Shown: positions 41,896 to 53,090, numbered from the stretch's first letter. The stretch is 64,000 bases of DNA from Anodontia alba (GCA_964016985.1 OZ024825.1:40997668-41061667); one strand, 5' to 3'. Notes: generated from the letters alone by a model not told the origin. Made by a program: numbers and translations.

Positions 41896-42870
41896 CAAGA
41901 ACCGCTTCACTACGTTCTTTATGAATATGTGGACAACGCATCATCCTACTTAAATTTGTGTTCACCAATGCATCAGTTCCGCAAATCATATCTTATCTTT
42001 ACTATATCTGTGATGATCTTGCCAGACTGCATGTGCACGATCCGTGTTCCCGCATGCGTAGTTCGCAGCCCGGCTCGCATATATGCAAATCAGTTTTGTA
42101 ATGACGAGGCTCATTGGAATATTAAGAAACACAATGACACGCAACCTACATATTAAGTTACAGATACATGTAAAGTACTGGCGCAAGCAAAACAAGCAGA
42201 ATCTTTATATCTGCTCAGAAAAAAAAAAAAACACTTTGTGCTTAAAAACGTGTCAAAAGATGTTTCGTTTTCATGATTATTTTTACATGATTATAAACAA
42301 TTCTAACATGACGTTAAAGTTTTCCCCACAGAACCTATCAGAAACGTCACCGTGTGAAAATATGTGATAAATCACGTCGTCAACGTAGTGCATGCATAAG
42401 AGTGCATTTGATGATCAAAAACATAGCATAGCAAAGTTTTCGATATTCCTTTTTATTACATTTTCAGCAGTGATTTACTGAGACTTCCCAGTGAATTATA
42501 ATCTCGAACGTTTGACGTCATAATTGCTAGGCGACGTTGCTGATGTAGTGGTAACAAATATAACAATAGTTGACGTTTCGGGGAAAATTTGATAAAATTA
42601 TGGAAATCAGACTGTAATTTTCACGTCCAGTTGGCGTTTTTGAGGTACACACAAATATAAAGTATGATTTTCTTGATAATCCAATAAAACTTTCGTGACA
42701 GTTTTGTGTCTGTATTTCAAACACGGGATGTTTTTTTGCATTAAAGTGAAAACAAGATGGCGACTGATTTTCAAACTAAACCACGCACTGACTGGAACTA
42801 TTTTGGTAGGAAATCATAACGGCTGAATGTAAAAATTCAAAGGTAAAACATGGATGAATATGTAATAAAC
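41896..42870. other. Gene-free sequence, nothing recognised
   Basis: AT-rich sequence without a recognised gene or repeat family. Confidence 0.4.
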
Positions 42871-43037
42871 AGTTAATTTGGTTGTTTTGATCGATTAAGG
42901 AGAAATAATTCACTCGTGTTCTAAGGTTTGCTTGTAAAAAAAAAACTCCTTCGCTTCGCTCACTCGTTCTTTACGTGCAAGCCTTAAAACACTAGTGAAT
43001 TATTTCTCCGTAATCGATCAAAACAACCAAATAAACT
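42871..43037. repeat. Long inverted repeat, 68-bp arms, 31-base spacer
   Basis: The left arm 42871-42938 (AGTTAATTTGGTTGTTTTGA...) pairs with 42970-43037. The spacer holds CTCCTTCGCTTCGCTCACTC. Pairing is high with a few mismatches. Probably a MITE of its own family. Confidence 0.85.
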
Positions 43038-43144
43038 CTATAAGTTCCATGTTAGAATCGAAATAATTTCTTCTCTGCTGTGAATTAATTCAGTAATATA
43101 AAATATGCATCTCGGTATAAATTTGGTGAAAGCTTGTTTAATTA

Positions 43145-43220
43145 ATGAGTACTCATTAGAGGATCATGTGCAAGACGCTTCTAATGATCATCCACATCGT
43201 ACGTTTTCGTGATAATGCCA
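43145..43220. mobile_element. Decayed GTACTCATTAGA hairpin MITE
   Basis: GAGTACTCATTAGAGGATCA and GCTTCTAATGATCATCCACA are mutated arms of the family. Confidence 0.5.
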
Positions 43221-43323
43221 TATCTAGAGCAAATGGCTAAATATATACATTTTCATAGTGTGTTAACGTAATGAGAGAGGCGTTGCTACTTTAACTACTT
43301 GCTAAGTACAGCTATGCAATATA

Positions 43324-43655
43324 CAGTTGACTTTCGTTATCTCGACCTCGCTTATCTCGAATAACCGCTTATCTCGAAGAGAAAATTTGGTCTCTGCCTA
43401 AACATGAAAATCTAACAACAGGTAAAAAATATTGTGGAAAAGAGGAGAAATTGCTCCTTAGGCGCAATTTCTCCTCTTTTCCACAATATTTTCAATATGT
43501 CTCTAACTTCAAAAGTCCAATTACATATGTATTTAATAAAATGTTGTTGTTCGAATTATTGATTCCTCAATTCTGCAAATCTGATATGTCGAGGTACGGA
43601 TATCTCGAAGTATTTCAGAGGGTCTGTTGGAATTCGAGATAACGAGAGTCGACTG
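43324..43655. mobile_element. Tigger/pogo-like 332-bp MITE with TA target duplication
   Basis: TA on both sides. Ends are CAGTTGACTTTCGTTATCTC and GAGATAACGAGAGTCGACTG. It is inserted in the opposite orientation to the copy at 37125. The same GCTCCTTAGGCGCAATTTCT hairpin is at the centre. Confidence 0.88.
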
Positions 43656-43927
43656 TATCAGTTCTAATTGTAATTATTAAAAATGTGTTATTTTCTTGAG
43701 AGAGTAATGACAAATTTAAGCAACATGTGTTTGTTTATAATAAATTTTAATGGAGTTTTTAAAAAAAAAAAAAAAAAAAGCACTGACAAATTCGTAATTG
43801 AAGACAACCTAATCATCATGAGAATTGACTTTCATGAATGTGGTGTCTGATCATGATCTTCACTGTTTGTCACTCAACTAGCAAACACCTCAACTAGTAG
43901 TTGGTAAGGACCAATATTTAGGATAAA

Positions 43928-44540
43928 AACAGTAATTAGAACAAGAAAAATTAAATACAGTAATCCGAATAGGAAATCATGTTAAATACAGTAATTAGAA
44001 TAGAAAGCATGTTAAATACAGTAATTAGAATATGAAATCATATTAAATACAGTAATTTTATAGTACATCATGTTAGATACAGTGATTAGAATAGAAAATC
44101 AGGGTGAACACAGTAATTCTATTGTGTACATCATGTTAAATACGGTAATTAGGATAGGAAATCGTGTTAAAGACGGTAATTAGAATGGGAAATCGTGTTA
44201 AAAACAGTATGGTTTGTATATAATGTTAAATACGGTAATTAGAACAGGAAATCATATCAAACAAGGTATTCAAATTAGAAAATCATGTTAAATAAGTAAT
44301 TTTATTGTACATAATATTAAATACGGCATTTAGAATAGGAAATTGTATTAAATACTGTAGGTAGAATAGCAAATTATGTTAAATGTAGTAATTAAAATTA
44401 TAGCAAGTCATGTAAGATACAGCAATTAGAATAGAAAACCATGTTACATACAATAATTACAATAGCAAATATTGTAAAGCACAGTAATGAGAATAGGAAA
44501 CCATGTTAAATACGGTAATTAAAATAGGAAACCATGTCAT
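43928..44540 (+). repeat. Minisatellite, about 30-bp unit, roughly 20 copies
   Basis: Variants of TTAAATACAGTAATTAGAAT followed by AGGAAATCATG recur. Spacings between ACAGTAAT words are near 28-31 bases. Units are diverged. Confidence 0.85.
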
Positions 44541-44955
44541 CTGCTAAGTTTCTTTTACAACAACAAGGTAATGTACAGAAACCAATTTTGGGCGGTACCG
44601 TTGTTGACTTTTCTTTTTTATCATGATTCATGTGTCTTTCACCACATGCACACATTAAATTGCAGTTATTATAATTATATATTTAAATTAGATTTTATCA
44701 GACAAAGTACGCCTGTTTTGTCAATCAAAAGAATGACGACTCAGTCAGCGACTTTTCAGCACTCACATGGTATCTCTACATCGCACGGAGCCAGCTGAAT
44801 ATTGTTTATATAAATATTATTTAAGTGGTGATGACGCTTACGGCTTGAGATAAAATACTTCAGTTAGCGAAAGGGGCTGAGAATTCTATGCTATCTTTAG
44901 GATCTGAACATTTAAGGGAAATGGATACCCTTTCAGGGGAGTTAACTCTGTTAAT
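44541..44955. other. Gene-free sequence, nothing recognised
   Basis: No recognised gene. A short frame here lacks motifs. Confidence 0.4.
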
Positions 44956-44964
44956 ATTATTTTG

Positions 44965-45062
44965 TTTCTCTTCTGAAAAAGGTCTAGTCTAAAAGGAAAG
45001 AATTTGCTCCAATTGGGAGCAAATTCTTTCCTTTAGAGTTGATCCCTTTTCAGAAGAGGCTT
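44965..45062. mobile_element. AAAGGAAAGAATTTGCTCC hairpin MITE
   Basis: CTTCTGAAAAAGGTCTAGTC and its complement surround AAAGGAAAGAATTTGCTCCA, ATTGGGAGCAAATTCTTTCC. Copies of the family lie at 53783, 54215 and 55520. Confidence 0.75.
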
Positions 45063-45073
45063 AATGTAAGCGC

Positions 45074-46970
45074 TTTAATGCAAAACCATTTGTCGTAACT
45101 ACCTATGCACATTTTTTTTTTTAAATTCTAGGCAGGGGTTTAAAAAAAATCAAGTATTTTCACTTTTTCCCATAGTAAAAATGAATGCAAATTATACAGA
45201 AAGAAAGGTAAAAAATATTTTCTGAAAAAAAAAAACAACAAAAAAAAAAAACAAAAAAACAATCACTTTACTATAGAAATTGCATAGGTCAGACCAATTT
45301 TTGGCCATAAATTTAATTTCAGGGAATATATTTGAGAATAGAATACAGAGTCCGAAAAGACAAATGGTTTCTGATCAGATAAGGTCAATCAGAACATAAT
45401 ACTTTCATTTAAAATTAAAAGCCAAGCAAATAAAAACGTCTTTCCAAGTGATGTCGAAAGGACAGTAGAAAAAAAAAAGAAAAAAAAAGAAAAAGAATAT
45501 GGTTTAAAATTGACAGTATTTACCTCCTTTCTGCAGAAGTTTACCTGATAGACAAATCTCCTGACAAATAGTAGTGGAAGAGCTACTCTAAAAGGAAACA
45601 AATGCTCCCAAAATCGAAGAGACCAACCCAAAACGATATCCTCCAAAGGGTAACATATGTGCAAATTCAGTAATCGTTTAACAAAATTCAACAATACAGT
45701 TTACAAGACCTGTCGTAGGACGACACACACTTGCCTACAAAATATTTTTTTCTTAATTCCTCGCCTTGATTCCAAGATCAGTGAGTGGCTTCCAGGATAC
45801 CATTATGAATAATCATAATAACCTTAAATATTCATACTTGGACTGACGTTAGATATTGTTACTGTTTTGTTCATTCGTACATTTTATTTAGTTTAAACAT
45901 ATTTTATTCGTATAATACATATACTGTTACAATACAAACATGAATGAACTCATACAAAAGGGATTCAGAAGAAAGTCTAAGACTTATGTAAATCTGTATC
46001 CCTAGAAGTTTTGCAATAATACAACACTTATAAATCAAAACAATTGTCGTTTCCAAAAACTGTTGTATATAATATTTTACTTTGCAAGTGAATTTCAAAA
46101 GTCAAAATGTTTACTTTTACTTATTATAAACAATAAATATACATATTCAATTATAATTTTATAGAAATAAGTAGAATGGAACACTGAAAGATTCAAAAAA
46201 GAAGGTGGGGCTCCACGTGGGGTTGGGGTGTGTGTAATATAACATTGAACTCTTACTGCTACATTAAGCGATGTTAGACATACTAATCAAAGGTATTAGC
46301 TCACGTATACAGTTCAATAAAAGGTCTCAGAAGACTCTTCAATAGGGTACATATATTAGGGCGGACAATAGGTCATTGGTTACATTTTATTTGAGTCGTC
46401 TATCAAGTGAAAATCTGTATTCGGTGCATAGCCACATTAGCAGCCGTAGCCACATAAGACAACAAGACAAATATTTAGACGGAAACGTCTACTGTTCTTT
46501 CGACATCACTCGGAAAGACGTTTTTTTTTGCTTGGCGTTTTATTTTAAATGGAAATATTTTGTTCTGAATGACCATATCTTATCAGAAACCATTTATCTT
46601 TTCTGTTTCTGTGTTTTGTTCTCAAATATGTACCCTAAAATTAAATTTATGGCCAAAAATTTGTCTGACCTATGTAATTTCTATAGTAAAGTGATTTTTT
46701 GGAATTTTTGATTCAGAAAGTAATTTTCATGTTTCTTTGCAGAAATTGAATTATTGGTGTTTCACAACAATATTGTGAAAATTTCAGAAAAATTGAACAA
46801 GCGGAACTTGTTGAAAATCTGCCTCCAAGTTACCTACCCTACAGATTTCTGCATAATTTGCATTCATTTTTACTATGGGGAAAAGTGCAAATACTTGATT
46901 TTTTAAAAACCAATGACTAGAATAAAACTTTTTGTGCATAGGTAGTTACGACAAATGGTTTTGCATTAAA
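45074..46970. repeat. Fold-back structure: ~400/480-bp inverted arms around a ~1-kb centre
   Basis: The left arm 45074-45468 and right arm 46490-46970 match in inverted order. Paired landmarks are TTTGTCGTAACTACCTATGC, ATTTTTACTATGG, ACTTTACTATAGAAATT, CATAGGTCAGACCAATTTTT and GCCAAGCAAATAAAAACGTC. The right arm has about 100 extra bases. The ends nearest the centre are CGAAAGGACAGTAG and CTACTGTTCTTTCG. No transposase-like frame is in the centre. A third short copy of the inner end is at 47012-47055. Confidence 0.75.
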
Positions 46971-47184
46971 TCACGACAAAAGTTTGCAAATTTACTTCTT
47001 CTGTGTACAGCGCCAGGCAAAAAACGACTTTCCAAAAGATGTTGAAAGGATAGTAAGTACCGGCGCAAATTTTGTTCATTTTCACATAGTGATATAGGAC
47101 AAGGGTATACTAAATTTAAGTTTAATAAATTTTCAATGTAACAGGAAAATTCGAACAACAATGTGATTCTTTAACTAATAATAG

Positions 47185-47262
47185 GCTTTTGCAAACAACA
47201 AAGATCCAGATGAGACGGCTCATATGAGCCGTCTCATCTGGATCTACGCTGTTTGACTTTAC
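47185..47262. repeat. GATGAGACGGCTCATATG hairpin
   Basis: AACAAAGATCCAGATGAGAC, centre GGCTCATATGAGCC, GTCTCATCTGGATCTACGCT. The arms are almost perfect. Confidence 0.75.
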
Positions 47263-47444
47263 GTATAAACTTCTTTTCAAGCGATATTTTGTTAAAAAAG
47301 AAAAGCAGACGACAAATGTCGTCTGAAATTTGGCACCGAAAATGTTAATGTTTGCTTTTACTAAGCTTCATAAAATTTCTTGATTGAAATAAAAATAAAT
47401 ATTAACCTGATAATAACACAGTTTGTTTTAAGATTTTTTATATT

Positions 47445-47488
47445 TGCCGGGATCGTCACAAACCGACGTCCCGGCAAATATAAACCGT
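47445..47488. repeat. TATATTTGCCGGGA inverted repeat
   Basis: TATATTTGCCGGGA and TCCCGGCAAATATA flank a 16-base spacer. Confidence 0.8.
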
Positions 47489-47546
47489 CCTTAGTGAGCT
47501 AATCGAATAGTCTACCATGTGTAAAAATCCTAAGCTATATTAAGAG

Positions 47547-47571
47547 ACCGGCGCGATTCGCGCGCCGGTCA
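47547..47571. repeat. Small GC-rich perfect hairpin
   Basis: GACCGGCGCG, loop ATTCG, CGCGCCGGTC, in otherwise AT-rich sequence. Confidence 0.8.
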
Positions 47572-47879
47572 ATAAGAGCTTTCTCTGTGGGCCGATATAT
47601 TTTACTACCTCCAGTTACTCTGGAAGTCGGTATACAGTTATGGAAGTCGGCAACGACAATCCTCATCAGACTGCACGGATGCATTGGCTGATCTGTACCA
47701 TCTCTTTGGCATGTGTTCTACAGATACATTTTCGCAAGGCACGGCCAGTTTGATGCTTCCGCATTGTGAACGACTCTTAGCCCACACATACATTCAATAG
47801 AGAACTAAAACAAATCTCTTTGGCTTATTCCTTTGAACATATTTTAGTTCCAAGACGACAAAATGACGTTAAACGGATT

Positions 47880-48108
47880 TGAATGTCTACCACTCTCTGG
47901 GCAAATTCAACAGACGACCAGTTGATAATATTTGTTTTATTTCTTCCCTTATTTGTCACAGAAAACAGAGTTTGACTTTTCATACAAATTGTCTCCAAAG
48001 CAGACAATATGCATTGAAAGTCAAAGCCTACTTTCTGGAAAAAGATAAGAAAAATAGTTAGGTATGTCGTCTGCTGAAAGTTTTACCTAGCACGCTAAGA
48101 GTTAAACG
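47880..48108. mobile_element. CAGACGACC/GTCGTCTGCTGA-type MITE
   Basis: AATTCAACAGACGACCAGTT on the left and GTATGTCGTCTGCTGAAAGT on the right. The hairpin uses TTTGACTTTTCATACAAATT. Confidence 0.72.
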
Positions 48109-48237
48109 AATGCATGAAAAGACCGTTATTTTCCGGGTGACATGTAAATTATCTAAATAAATGTCAACCCTCCATGCTTAACTCTCATCATTGTCTGCTC
48201 GCAGAAATTGGAATTGAAATTTATCGCGTAACGTAAA

Positions 48238-48482
48238 TAAGGGCCACAAGATGGAAAAACGTACCTTTGAACATGTGCGCCTAACGAAGACTCAGATCAG
48301 CCTGCGCATCCGCGCAGTCTGACCAGAGTCTTCGTTATTCGCATGGAGAAATTTTGCATCCTTAACTATCTAAACTGCGCCCACTGAAGTTTCTGATCAG
48401 ACGATATGAACGCGCAGGCTGATCTGAAAATCGCTGGGCGCTCATGACTGAAGGTACGTTTTCTGACATTGCGGTTCACATA
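48238..48482. mobile_element. MITE with two CTGCGCATCCGCGCAG-like hairpins
   Basis: GGCCACAAGATGGAAAAACG to TTTTCTGACATTGCGGTTCA. The inside parallels 41209-41445 in the same order. Confidence 0.7.
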
Positions 48483-48584
48483 TCCGGTAGGGACGTCGGA
48501 TTATTCCAGTTTCTTCTGGATGTTTCAGGGAAAGGTTCGGACAGCAACACAAGATAGTGCAAGCTCACATGCATACGATGGTAA

Positions 48585-48846
48585 CATTACGAAAACACGC
48601 CTATTCATATTGAAAATTTCACCACCAAAAACTGAAAGTTTTCAGATAAAAGTTTTGATATTTTTCATGTTTCTGCTAAAAACATAGCTTGTGGGTTCTC
48701 GTTAGAACCGCCTCACCGAGGCGGTTCTAACGAATACCCACAATCTATGTTTTGGAGCAGAAATAAGAAAAAAAAATGTATACCCCTGTAAACTCAGTTT
48801 TACTATATAAAAGTGGGGTTTAAGGGGTCAAAAAGTATTCGCGATG
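48585..48846. mobile_element. CATTACGAAAACA MITE abutting the BEL/Pao remnant
   Basis: Left end CATTACGAAAACACGCCTAT. Hairpin centre TTAGAACCGCCTCACCGAGG. Then ACCCCTGTAAACTCAGTTTT and a mutated right end GCGATG. A retroelement coding fragment starts immediately after it. Confidence 0.78.
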
Positions 48847-48924
48847 ATTTACTGGTGCTCGACAACAGCCACGCTACTTTGCGCTCCTTCTATGACCAGC
48901 TAGAATCCAGCATTCCGAGTTTGT
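48843..48924 (+). pseudogene. BEL/Pao gag fragment, plus strand
   Basis: The frame reads LLVLDNSHATLRSFYDQLES before a stop, matching the N-terminal Gag-like (DUF1759) region of BEL/Pao retrotransposons. It lies in the opposite orientation to the reverse transcriptase that follows, so it marks an inversion breakpoint. Confidence 0.6.
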
Positions 48925-49829
48925 AATCTCTAGACGAGACTGCTGCTGGCTGGCTCCTGGGGTCCGTTGGATCGCTTTGCCGGAAGAATCGCGTGAAACC
49001 AAAATCTTTCATGTCTAAGGTCATGTGCAAAAATGCCTTCTCTATGTCAGTTGAAATAGCAAAGTTGTTCAGCCGAAATCTCAGTAGTATGCCTGAAAAA
49101 TCGTTCAAATCCGGCGGCGTAGATGCAAGACATTCATTCAAACTAGGGTCATGAGGTGATTGGCGGAAACTGCAGTCGTACACTATGCGAACCGGTGTCG
49201 TACTTGATTCTTTCTTCATCCCATGATCCGGGGTATACTGGGCACTTTCTGAGTCCTTCTCATCAGGAACACGTTCAATAAAGTCTTTCTTCTCCCAGTC
49301 TTCGAGAATTTGGCTGTGCTTCTTGATGATGCGGGGATCTTGACTCACTTGAGTCACTGTATAGTGTTCTCCGTCCGTTTCTTAGCTGTGCTGTAGTTCG
49401 TCGGTAATGATGGGTGATCGGATTTCCATGGCAACTTGGCAAAATAAGGACCATCTTCAAAGGTTATGCAATTTTCCTAGTATTTCTTCCTGTAATTTGA
49501 AGCAGGTGTCACTGTCTTCTGTTATGCCTATAGATTCCAGCTTCCTAATCCGTTCCAGGTCGTGTACATCCGGTGGCGATGTGATAAGGTTGAGCATGTA
49601 GTTTACTGTCGTGTCGCCTGCTTATCTTACAAGAAGTGGACCATATAAGAGATAGCCCAAAGTGGATTTTATCGCGGTCGGACCGTTGCCACGGACAACC
49701 TTGTTTTGCACAAAACTCCCGTAATGGTCAGCCCCAAAAGGGATATGTTGAAACTTTTATTGTTTGTCAGAGGATGCGATAGTTTCAATCCTCGCAGATA
49801 TGGTAAATTCGCGACTTCATGTCGATATG
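48925..49829 (-). pseudogene. BEL/Pao retrotransposon protease and reverse transcriptase, broken
   Basis: On the minus strand, 49800-49600 reads a protease-side segment with FVQNKVVRGNGPTAIKSTLG. Next comes a KLPWKSDHPSLPTNYSTAKK segment in a shifted frame. A 155-codon stretch (49357-48890) with MKKESSTTPVRIVYDCSFRQ, LNECLASTPPDLNDFSGILL and ISTDIEKAFLHMTLD follows. These are the aspartic-protease to fingers/palm order of BEL/Pao. Frameshifts and stops interrupt it, and the sequence ends before the YVDD active site, so the enzyme is dead. Confidence 0.9.
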
Positions 49830-50125
49830 CATCACGAAAGCATACCTATATAATTTTGACACCCCCCCCCCCCCCCCCAACTTAAACCCAGGTTTTTATA
49901 TTGTAAAACTGGGGCTTACAGGGGTATACATTATTTTTCTTATTTCTGCTTAAAAACATAGATTGTGGGTACTCGTTAGAACCGCCTCGGCGAGGCGGTT
50001 CTAATGAGTACCCACAATCTATGTTTTATGCAGAAATATGAAAAATATCAGAATATCTATCTGAAAACTTTCAGTTTTTGGTAGTGAAATTTTAAATATA
50101 TTTGAATAGGCGTGTTTTCGTAATG
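49830..50125. mobile_element. CATCACGAAAGCA MITE inserted in the BEL/Pao remnant
   Basis: Ends CATCACGAAAGCATACCTAT and ATAGGCGTGTTTTCGTAATG. The hairpin centre is AGAACCGCCTCGGCGAGGCG. A run of about 20 C lies near 49861. It separates the protease region from the Gag zinc-knuckle region. Confidence 0.85.
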
Positions 50126-50937
50126 TCTTGAGAGGAACAGCTGTAGATGACACTATCAAAACGTTGACCGGAATTGTCTGTCTGCTGTCGGCAATTTCAT
50201 AAACTGTTGCTGTTTCAAAGTACCGTGTGGTTTTCTTCTGCTTTCAAAATGTCGTCAAGCTAATCATGTCACTTCCGTCACGGAGTAGCTCTAACTCATC
50301 TGCTGTGAGCGTCAAACAGAATGGTAGCCGTTGTTGTTAACCGCTGGGATGTAACGTCTGCCATTGCTGTCTTAAGCAACACGTTATTTTGATTCTTGTT
50401 CGTAGAATGCACAATAGCGGCGTTGAGTTGAGGTCTAGTTGACTGGGTGTTAGAAACTGCTGAAGGATCAGACGTGGCTGACTGGTTGCACATGCTGGTG
50501 TGATGTTTTATTTTGCACTGACGACATCTGCTGCTGGAACGACAAGCAGAAACCAAATTTTGCCCTAGACAATTGAAACACAACTCTTCACTTTAACGAT
50601 CTTTATCCGGTCAGGACGGGTAGTCATTTTGATACAGTTGATTCACGTATGATTGTCGCCGCAAAAAATACACACCGAGGTTCTGGATCCCTGTGCCAAG
50701 TCATTTGGCTTTCTCTGCACGGGTTCCCTGCGTTTTGCTCCACCAGTGAAGGATGACGCTGTTGACGAAGGTACTTCAGGTACGTATGTCACATTGCCTA
50801 CCTCTAGAACGGTCAATTCTTTGTGAAGAGGTTGGCGTAAATCAGCCAGCATCCAGTTGTCACTGCCATTTTCCCGCGCTCGATGCTTGCGAATTCCGGC
50901 GCATAGTTTAGATATCACAATTGGAACAAGTAGGGAA
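50126..50937 (-). pseudogene. BEL/Pao Gag with CCHC knuckles and start of protease, broken
   Basis: 50918-50643 encodes a Gag segment (ISKLCAGIRKHRAREN, WMLADLRQPLHKELTVLEVG) ending CIFCGDNHT, the first half of a zinc knuckle. After a frame break, 50583-50296 gives CFNCLGQNLVSACR and CRQCKIKHHTSMC, cysteine/histidine-rich knuckle residues typical of BEL/Pao, then TTATILFDAHSR, near the protease start. The pieces are in separate frames. Confidence 0.85.
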
Positions 50938-51012
50938 CCGTAATTCTGGATTAACGGCTGTGTCCCTGCTATCGTTATATGGTAGGACGGTTATTCTTCG
51001 ACCATAAAACAG
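50938..51012 (-). pseudogene. Inverted duplicate of an integrase fragment at a breakpoint
   Basis: Read on the minus strand it encodes HLFYGRRITVLPYND, nearly the same as the plus-strand sequence at about 51251-51325. It sits directly beside the minus-strand Gag segment, an order that does not occur in an intact element. Confidence 0.75.
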
Positions 51013-51029
51013 ATGCGCTTGTTCAAAAA

Positions 51030-51650
51030 TGTACAAAGTGGAAGTTCATGCCGAAGCGTGCTTCGTGGTAAGGTGGTTGGTGGAAGCGACTGATTGGATT
51101 GGGATTGCTGAAGAAGGTGGTGGGGAAAACATACACCAGTTACCGGGCTTTACAAACCGTACTGACCGAAGTTGAAGCCGTAATCAACGACCGTCTTCTG
51201 ATTTGCCCCACGTCCGGTTCCAACGATCCTGAGCCTTTGACGCCATCACATCTGTTATATGGTCGAAGAATAACCGCCCTACCAATAACGACAACAGGGA
51301 CACAGCCGTTAATCCAGAAGCCGCCGAGAACCACTCCAACATCTTGAAGCGGGCAGGTGCTCAGCGAATGTTAATAGACCAGTTTCATATGCGCTGGAGA
51401 CACGAGTATCTGACCGGCTTACGTGGGCAACGTCAGACAACAGAGAAATCATAAGACGATATCGGTGGGTGACGTGGTACAGATTTATAGCGACGGTCCC
51501 AGAATCAATTGGAAACTCGCCGTGGTAGAGGACGTCGTGACGGGAAACGATGGACTAGTGTGATCAGCAAAACTAGGAAACAGTGGTGTGACAAATAGAC
51601 CTATAATGAGACTGTTCCCTCTTGAAGCGAGCAGCAGTGACATTTGAATA
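51030..51650 (+). pseudogene. BEL/Pao integrase C-terminus and DUF5641-like tail, broken
   Basis: The frame contains WKFMPKRASW, a TAA where a tyrosine codon is usual, then GGWWKRLIGLGLLKKVVGK, YRALQTVLTEVEAVINDR and PLTPSHLLYGRRITALP. These motifs mark the integrase C-terminal region of BEL/Pao. After frame breaks, RMLIDQFHMRWRHEYLTGL matches the following DUF5641 region. The orientation is opposite to the RT. The RNase H and integrase core are missing. Confidence 0.87.
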
Positions 51651-51959
51651 CACTCAACAGGTGACGTATAGCCAGAGACTTTGAAGAAGTTAACATACCT
51701 CGTATTTCGTAGCTCTTAATTCACAATTGATTTACATTCTTAATTTATTAGATTTCAGTTAATTCATTGTCACACTTAAATCACCTTTTGTGACCTGGAG
51801 TATGTGAGGAATCGAATGCATCAGAGATACGTAGTGCTAGTTTGAAAGTGACTTTTACCTGGCGACGTCTTGCATTGCACCACTTCCGTTTCCTTGCATT
51901 GCTTGTATTGTAACTAAGTAACGTCAGTTCCGAAAAGGAGAAGAGAGAAATACACTCGA
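51651..51959. other. Possible LTR-side sequence of the BEL/Pao remnant
   Basis: This is the position where a 3' LTR would follow the integrase. TGTGACCTGGAGTATGTGAG at 51788 could be an LTR start, but no second LTR copy is in the window. Confidence 0.25.
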
Positions 51960-52235
51960 CATCACGAAAACACGCCTATATAATTATAACCCCCTTAACC
52001 CTACTTTTATATAGGAAAACTGGGATTTATAGGGGTATACATTATTTCTCTTATTTCTGCTCAAAACATAGATTGTGGGTACTCGTTAGAACCGCCTCGT
52101 CGAGGCGATTCTAACGAGTACTCACAATCTATGTTTGAGCAGAAATATGAAAAATATCAGAACTTTTTACCTGAAAAATTTCATTTTTTGGTGGTAAAAT
52201 TTTCAGTATATTTGAATATACATGTTTTCGTAATG
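51960..52235. mobile_element. Complete CATCACGAAAACA MITE
   Basis: Ends CATCACGAAAACACGCCTAT and ATACATGTTTTCGTAATG. The hairpin centre is AACCGCCTCGTCGAGGCGAT. It shares its order and orientation with the copies at 49830 and 52814. Confidence 0.87.
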
Positions 52236-52299
52236 ACCTATGAAAGTAGCAGTTGTCATTTTCTCCCCCATGGCACACAGAACACGGTGTTTGACCAAG

Positions 52300-52700
52300 G
52301 TTAAGATTTGGTACCTATAAATCGATTTAACACGCACCTCCCCTCTCCCCTCACTCCACCCCCACCCCCCTCCCCACCCCCACGACCGGCGGTAGGTTTT
52401 TACTCCTGAACGTTCTAAGGTGGAATTCTGGTGCTTTTTTGTTCTTTGCGGGGCTTTTCTCTTGTCTTGTCCGATTCGTTTTATTTGTTTAGTTGATCCT
52501 GTCTAGCACTGTGGTCACATTGTTGGGGAAGAGGGTTGCTTTGTTGTTCGTTGGTCTGTGGCTTATTTTGGCTTGTTTGTTCTTCCCCTTGGTGTCGTTG
52601 GTGGACACTGGTCTGTGATTGTGGCTCTTTCTGTACATCTTGTGTAGCTATTTTACTCAGTTTCCACTAACCCAGTTTGTTTCAGACACATTAATTGACA
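52300..52700 (+). repeat. Diverged copy of the 27.0-kb GC-richer segment
   Basis: CGACCGGCGGTAGGTTTTTA, CTGGTGCTTTTTTGTTCTTT and GATTGTGGCTCTTTCTGTAC parallel 27040-27350. A C-rich tract precedes it. Strongly diverged. Confidence 0.6.
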
Positions 52701-52813
52701 ATGAAATGGATTTGTTTTTCAGGAATATTATGATAAGGAGGTCAAGTGTCATAATATTTAGGGTATAGACGGTGAGTGTAGTATTTCCCCTATCCTGGCA
52801 ATGTTTGTCAGAC

Positions 52814-53090
52814 CATCACGAAAACATACCTATACAATTTTGACCTCCTTAAACCCCACTTTTATATAGTAAAACTGGGGTTTAAAGGGGTATACTTTAT
52901 TTTTTCTTATTTCTGCTAAAACATAGATTGTGGATACTCGTTGGAACCGCCTCGGTGAGGCGGTCTAACGTGTACCCACAATCCATGTTTTGAGCAGAAA
53001 TATGAAAAATATCAGAAATTTTTATCTGAAAATTTTCCTTTTTTGGTTGTATAATTTTCAATAAGTTTGAATAGGCATGTTTTCGTAATG
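52814..53090. mobile_element. Complete CATCACGAAAACA MITE, 277 bp
   Basis: Ends CATCACGAAAACATACCTAT and ATAGGCATGTTTTCGTAATG. Hairpin centre GAACCGCCTCGGTGAGGCGG. No clear target duplication. Confidence 0.87.
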
